Source: Pseudovibrio sp. JCM 19062
GTDB taxonomy: Bacteria; Pseudomonadota; Alphaproteobacteria; Rhizobiales; Stappiaceae
Length of the DNA stretch: 49,773 nt
NCBI GenBank assembly: GCA_001310715.1
Contig: BAXV01000026.1
Coordinates: 1-49,773, forward strand
Reading direction: 5' to 3'
How positions within the stretch are numbered: position 1 is the stretch's first letter; the number at the start of each line of letters is the position of its first letter. Positions 46,415-49,773 of this stretch are shown here, in pieces. A program made the position numbers and the translations under genes. A model generated the notes under the pieces. It was not told the origin of the DNA. It saw only the letters and a program-made list of their open reading frames with translations, and did no database searches.

Positions 46415-47130
46415 GATCGGCCCTCGTCCTGCTCGGTTTCGTCGAAATAATCGTCCAGATCATCCCCGGCAAACATATGTTCGCTTTCGGTCGTCACAGG
46501 CGACAGGTTCAGGAACTTGGTATTTGGCAGATTAAGCGGCAGATGGGTCGCTGCAACCACAAGGCCACCAGCGTGGATATGATCAGCAATCAAGCCCAAC
46601 AACACTTCTTCAGAGGCTTTATCGAGCGCAGACGTCGGCTCATCAAGCAGCCAGACCGGACGAGGCACCACTAGCAAGCGCGCCACCGAAAGGCGTCGGC
46701 GCTGTCCGGCACTCAAATAACCGGCTGGCAGACTGGATGTATGCGCAATACCCAGCGTATCCAGCGCTTCCAGCTCGCTCATGCTCTCACGCACTTTGCC
46801 ATCGCCAAACTCGGCTGGCTCAAAGAAACTCCGCCAGAAACTCAAATTCTCAAGAACAGTTTGCAGAGGCTTCAACGCATCAAGGTGCCCGAAATAATGG
46901 GAATGCTCGGCAACGGAGCGCTCAGTCATCCCGCCTTCCAGCGTGATCGTACCGTTCGCTTTCGCCACCAGCCCGGCGATCACACGCAGCAGGCTGGATT
47001 TACCGACACCGTTGGGACCTTGCACAATAAGAGCTTCGCTTGAGCCAACCTCCAGATCGACGTGGTTCAAAACCCTGCGGCCACCGCGATCACATGCAAC
47101 ACCCTGACAGACTAACTTCAATTGGTTCAT
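46411..47130 (-). CDS. ccmA: haem exporter ATP-binding protein CcmA
   Basis: ABC ATPase that drives release of holo-CcmE in cytochrome c maturation. 239 residues from ATG 47130 (MNQLKLVCQGV), preferred over 47157 because the family starts there. Walker A is GPNGVGKSSLL, the signature is LSAGQRRRLSVARLL and Walker B is VWLLDEPTSALD. An acidic C-terminal tail (DDLDDYFDETEQDEG) is unusual. ccmB follows with a 4-base overlap. Confidence 0.95.
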   Translation of the reverse strand: MNQLKLVCQGVACDRGGRRVLNHVDLEVGSSEALIVQGPNGVGKSSLLRVIAGLVAKANGTITLEGGMTERSVAEHSHYFGHLDALKPLQTVLENLSFWRSFFEPAEFGDGKVRESMSELEALDTLGIAHTSSLPAGYLSAGQRRRLSVARLLVVPRPVWLLDEPTSALDKASEEVLLGLIADHIHAGGLVVAATHLPLNLPNTKFLNLSPVTTESEHMFAGDDLDDYFDETEQDEGRS

Positions 47131-47177
47131 TGCGCCCGAAACCACCACAGCAGCCAACGCTGCTTACCAAACTGACG

Positions 47178-47252
47178 GCGTATCCCGAAAAATGGATCCG
47201 GTTTCCGGATAAGATACGCTCCAACAAAGAATTAGAGCAGTTTGCATGATCC
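47178..47252. repeat. RIME-like composite palindromic repeat, copy 3
   Basis: GCGTATC (47178-47184) with GATACGC (47213-47219) encloses CCCGAAAAATGGATCCGGTTTCCGG, the same core as at 21567 and 24642. A second half (TTAGAGCAG, GCATGATCC) follows. It lies between ccmA and the cupin gene. Confidence 0.75.
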
Positions 47253-47271
47253 CGTCTTTGCGCAAACCACC

Positions 47272-47712
47272 CTATTCAGGAGGCTGTATCACATTCGGCA
47301 AACCCTTTGCTCCCATAAATACAGCCAGGATTCGCGTTGGCACTGTTCCGGTGTTTTTGCCGTGGTGCCAAGTATGAACAGCCTCAATAAACGCCTCCCC
47401 CTTTTTAAAAGTCAGAGGGGTTTCTTTCTCATAGGTGATCGTCAGCTCACCATCAAGTATATATCCGAAAGCGGGCACGGGGTGCATGTGCTCCGCAACA
47501 ACCGCCCCCGGTGCCAGCGTAATAACGAAAGAGGTAATTTGAGCCTGCCGGTCTGAAGGGTAAAGTATCGGCTGCTTTGCAATCGTCGTCTCGCACTTAT
47601 CGAGCACGACCTCGACCTCGGTATAGAGATTTTCAACTTCCCGAGCCGTTGCACTTTCGGAGTTCACACCCAAATCTAAAGGATCACGACCAGCCACGTC
47701 TGCAGGTTTCAT
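47272..47712 (-). CDS. cupin domain protein
   Basis: A 146-residue single-domain cupin. The barrel motifs are VVAEHMHPVPAFGYILDGELTI (metal-ligand-type His and Glu) and GEAFIEAVHTWHHGKNTG. No signal peptide is visible. ATG 47712 is chosen, and 47721 is also possible. Substrate unknown. Confidence 0.8.
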   Translation of the reverse strand: MKPADVAGRDPLDLGVNSESATAREVENLYTEVEVVLDKCETTIAKQPILYPSDRQAQITSFVITLAPGAVVAEHMHPVPAFGYILDGELTITYEKETPLTFKKGEAFIEAVHTWHHGKNTGTVPTRILAVFMGAKGLPNVIQPPE

Positions 47713-48189
47713 GAGAAACACCTTCCTCTTATTATTGGTTATTTCCAGCTGTTCTCTGCGGAATTCTCTGGCGTATCCTGCCTCTGTTCACATTTGGTTA
47801 AACCGTTACTTGGCAGCTTCGCCTTCCAATCCCCTACCGCAACTCAGGGTCAAAAAAAATGGCTGGACACAATTGTATACAGATGCATATGATCCAGACA
47901 AACCAAATCACATCCCGGACAGATCTGGAGCTCCGCCCCTACACAAACCCACCTCTGACAAATTGTTAGCCTTCTGCAGCAGTTTGATTGGAACCTGCGT
48001 CAGAAAGACGCTATAGCAACAGCAACTATAAGCTGATTGAATTTCATGAAGCACTTTTAATGTATTTATTAGTTGATCAACCCACGCCATGACGGCGAAC
48101 CACACAACTCCGGAAGATACCGGAGAGGTTCGTCAGCTCAAAGCTCCGTTCCCAGCTCAAGTCGGGTAACGAAATAAGGAGATCGCCGA
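47713..48189. promoter_or_regulatory. cupin-acnA divergent intergenic region
   Basis: No convincing gene. A 101-codon frame (47711-48016) overlaps the cupin start and has no ribosome site. A hairpin CTCCGG/CCGGAG (48108-48125, 6-base loop) lies in the probable acnA leader. AAGGAGA (48177-48183) is the acnA ribosome site. Promoter boxes cannot be placed. Confidence 0.45.
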
Positions 48190-49773
48190 ATGACCCAATC
48201 TCTAAACAGTTTTAAGGCCAAGCAGACGCTGCAAGTCGGCGACAAGTCTTATACTTACTTTTCCATTCCAGAAGCTGAGAAGAACGGCCTTAAAGGCGTC
48301 TCCAAGCTTCCATTCTCTCTGAAGGTCGTTCTGGAGAACCTGCTCCGCTTTGAAGATGGCCGCACCGTCACAGCAGACGACATCAAGGCCGTGGCTGAAT
48401 GGCTGACCACTCGTAAATCCACCCACGAGATCGCCTATCGCCCTGCCCGCGTGCTCATGCAGGACTTCACCGGCGTTCCAGCCGTTGTTGACCTTGCCGC
48501 CATGCGCGACGCTGCCGAGAGCCTTGGCGGTGACCCGAAAAAGGTGAACCCGCTGGTTCCCGTTGATCTCGTCATCGACCACTCCGTCATGGTGGACTAC
48601 TTCGGCACCACTTCCGCCTTTGCGCTCAACGTAGAACGAGAGTACGAGCGCAACAACGAGCGCTACGAATTCCTGCGCTGGGGCCAATCCGCATTTGATA
48701 ACTTCCGCGCAGTCCCTCCGGGCACCGGCATCTGTCACCAGGTCAACCTTGAGTACCTCGCCCAAACCGTCTGGACCAAGGAAGAAAACGGCGAAACCGT
48801 CGCCTATCCCGACACCCTCGTCGGCACCGATAGCCACACCACCATGGTCAACGGCCTTGCCGTTCTCGGCTGGGGTGTAGGCGGCATTGAGGCAGAGGCA
48901 GCCATGCTCGGCCAGCCCATCTCCATGCTGATCCCAGAAGTCGTCGGCTTCAAGCTCACCGGCAAAATGGCAGAAGGCATCACCGCAACAGACCTAGTGC
49001 TCACCGTCGTTGAGATGCTGCGCAAAAAAAGGCGTTGTCGGCAAATTCGTTGAATTTTACGGCCCCGGCCTCGATAACCTGTCTCTGGAAGACACCGCAA
49101 CCATCGCCAACATGGCGCCAGAATACGGCGCAACCTGCGGCTTCTTCCCCATTGATAACGACACCTTCAAATACCTCCGGGCCACAGGCCGCTCCGCAGA
49201 CCGCATTGCGCTGGTTGAAGAATACGCCAAAGCGCAGGGCATGTTCCGCGACACCCACGCAGAGCCAGTCTTCACCGACACGTTGGAACTGGACATCTCC
49301 ACCGTTGTGCCATCCATCGCCGGACCGAAGCGCCCGCAAGACCGTATTTCTCTCATCGACGCTTCTGAAGGCTTCGCCAAAACCATGGCCGAGGAATTCA
49401 AGAAAGCAGGCGAAGAATACAAACGCGCACCGATTGGAGGCCGCGACCATGACCTTGGCAACGGCGACGTTGTTATCGCCGCGATCACCTCATGCACCAA
49501 CACCTCCAACCGTCCGTGCTCATCGGCGCTGGTCTGGTCGCTCGTAAAGCCCGCGCCAAGGGCCTCAAAGTCAAGCCATGGGTAAAAACCTCACTGGCCC
49601 CCGGCTCTCAGGTGGTGACCGATTACCTTGAAAAAGCTGGCGTGCAGGAAGACCTCGACGCTCTCGGCTTCAACCTCACCGGTTACGGCTGTACACCTGT
49701 ATCGGCAACTCCGGCCCGTTGCCCCCTGAGATTTCCAAGTGCATCAGCGACAACGATCTGGTGGCCTGCTCCG
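48190..49773 (+). CDS. acnA: aconitate hydratase A, partial, three frameshifts
   Basis: Fe-S enzyme that isomerises citrate and isocitrate in the TCA cycle. The 5' 528 codons or so of about 890 are present; the gene runs off the window. [17 protein letters not shown] starts it. [74 protein letters not shown] and the cluster region [12 protein letters not shown] and [15 protein letters not shown] show the family. Breaks: an A6 run read as A7 at 49024-49030, and losses of C near 49512 and 49694. Confidence 0.96.

Noticed and set aside
47711..48016. 101-codon frame with a hydrophobic start, like a secreted protein
   Set aside because: It overlaps the divergent cupin start, has no ribosome site, and its sequence is low-complexity Pro/Ser-rich with no family resemblance.

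Overview
The window is a stretch of chromosome from an alphaproteobacterium, most likely a marine Stappiaceae-type member of Hyphomicrobiales/Rhodobacterales (Pseudovibrio/Labrenzia-like). This is inferred from the gene set (PHA genes phaA-phaB-phaR, oxyR divergent from ahpC-ahpD, mtgA-rpmF, ccmABCDG, glnK-amtB), a SAM-II riboswitch ahead of metZ, and rhizobial intergenic palindromes of the RIME type. It is dense, mostly housekeeping DNA. No phage, transposase, CRISPR array, rRNA or tRNA gene was recognised.

The main caveat is that about 29 genes, many of them essential or highly conserved, are broken by single-base indels (about 44 in all). Some 38 are one missing base, often in a run of two to four identical bases. 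Six are one extra base turning an A6/T6 run into A7/T7. Conserved protein sequence resumes directly after each indel and no nonsense substitutions were noticed. I therefore annotate these as genes with probable sequence errors and give the full span of each.

Layout. 1-2525: end of a membrane protein, a methyltransferase, gloB and a DUF985 cupin. 3020-7910: argG, a MAPEG protein, a YcaQ-like winged-helix protein, a passenger-less inverse autotransporter barrel and a small membrane protein. 7983-11097: metZ under a SAM-II riboswitch, then dCTP deaminase and a YigZ-family protein. 11183-13125: accessory island with a sigma-54 promoter, an orphan small protein, an AT-rich membrane gene and a palindrome-rich non-coding stretch. 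13126-16774: gamma-glutamyltransferase-like protein, GlcG/HbpS-like protein, HAD hydrolase and a membrane methyltransferase. 16830-19883: PHA precursor synthesis, with phaR divergent from phaA-phaB. 20024-22841: TetR regulator with a 26-bp palindrome, a double NTF2-like exported protein, rpmF and mtgA. 22838-25794: oxyR divergent from ahpC and ahpD, then a TM2 protein. 25970-33255: CFA-type lipid methyltransferase, ispA, isochorismatase-like hydrolase, YbaK-type editing protein, esterase, AlkA-type glycosylase, GluQ and a HAD phosphatase. 33334-39161: AEC transporter, sensorless hybrid histidine kinase, HCCA isomerase, PAP2 phosphatase, LMW-PTP, pterin dehydratase, TusA and DUF924. 39379-41207: sigma-54-driven glnK-amtB. 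41570-47712: SnoaL-like protein, CDF transporter, DUF1223 protein, cytochrome c maturation genes in two blocks (ccmAB and ccmCDG) and a cupin. 48190-end: acnA, cut by the window.

The most interesting signals are the OxyR that has Thr where the resolving cysteine should be, the SAM-II riboswitch followed by a separate intrinsic terminator, the sigma-54 promoter driving an unknown small protein next to an AT-rich island, and the nested hairpins at 12497-12614.
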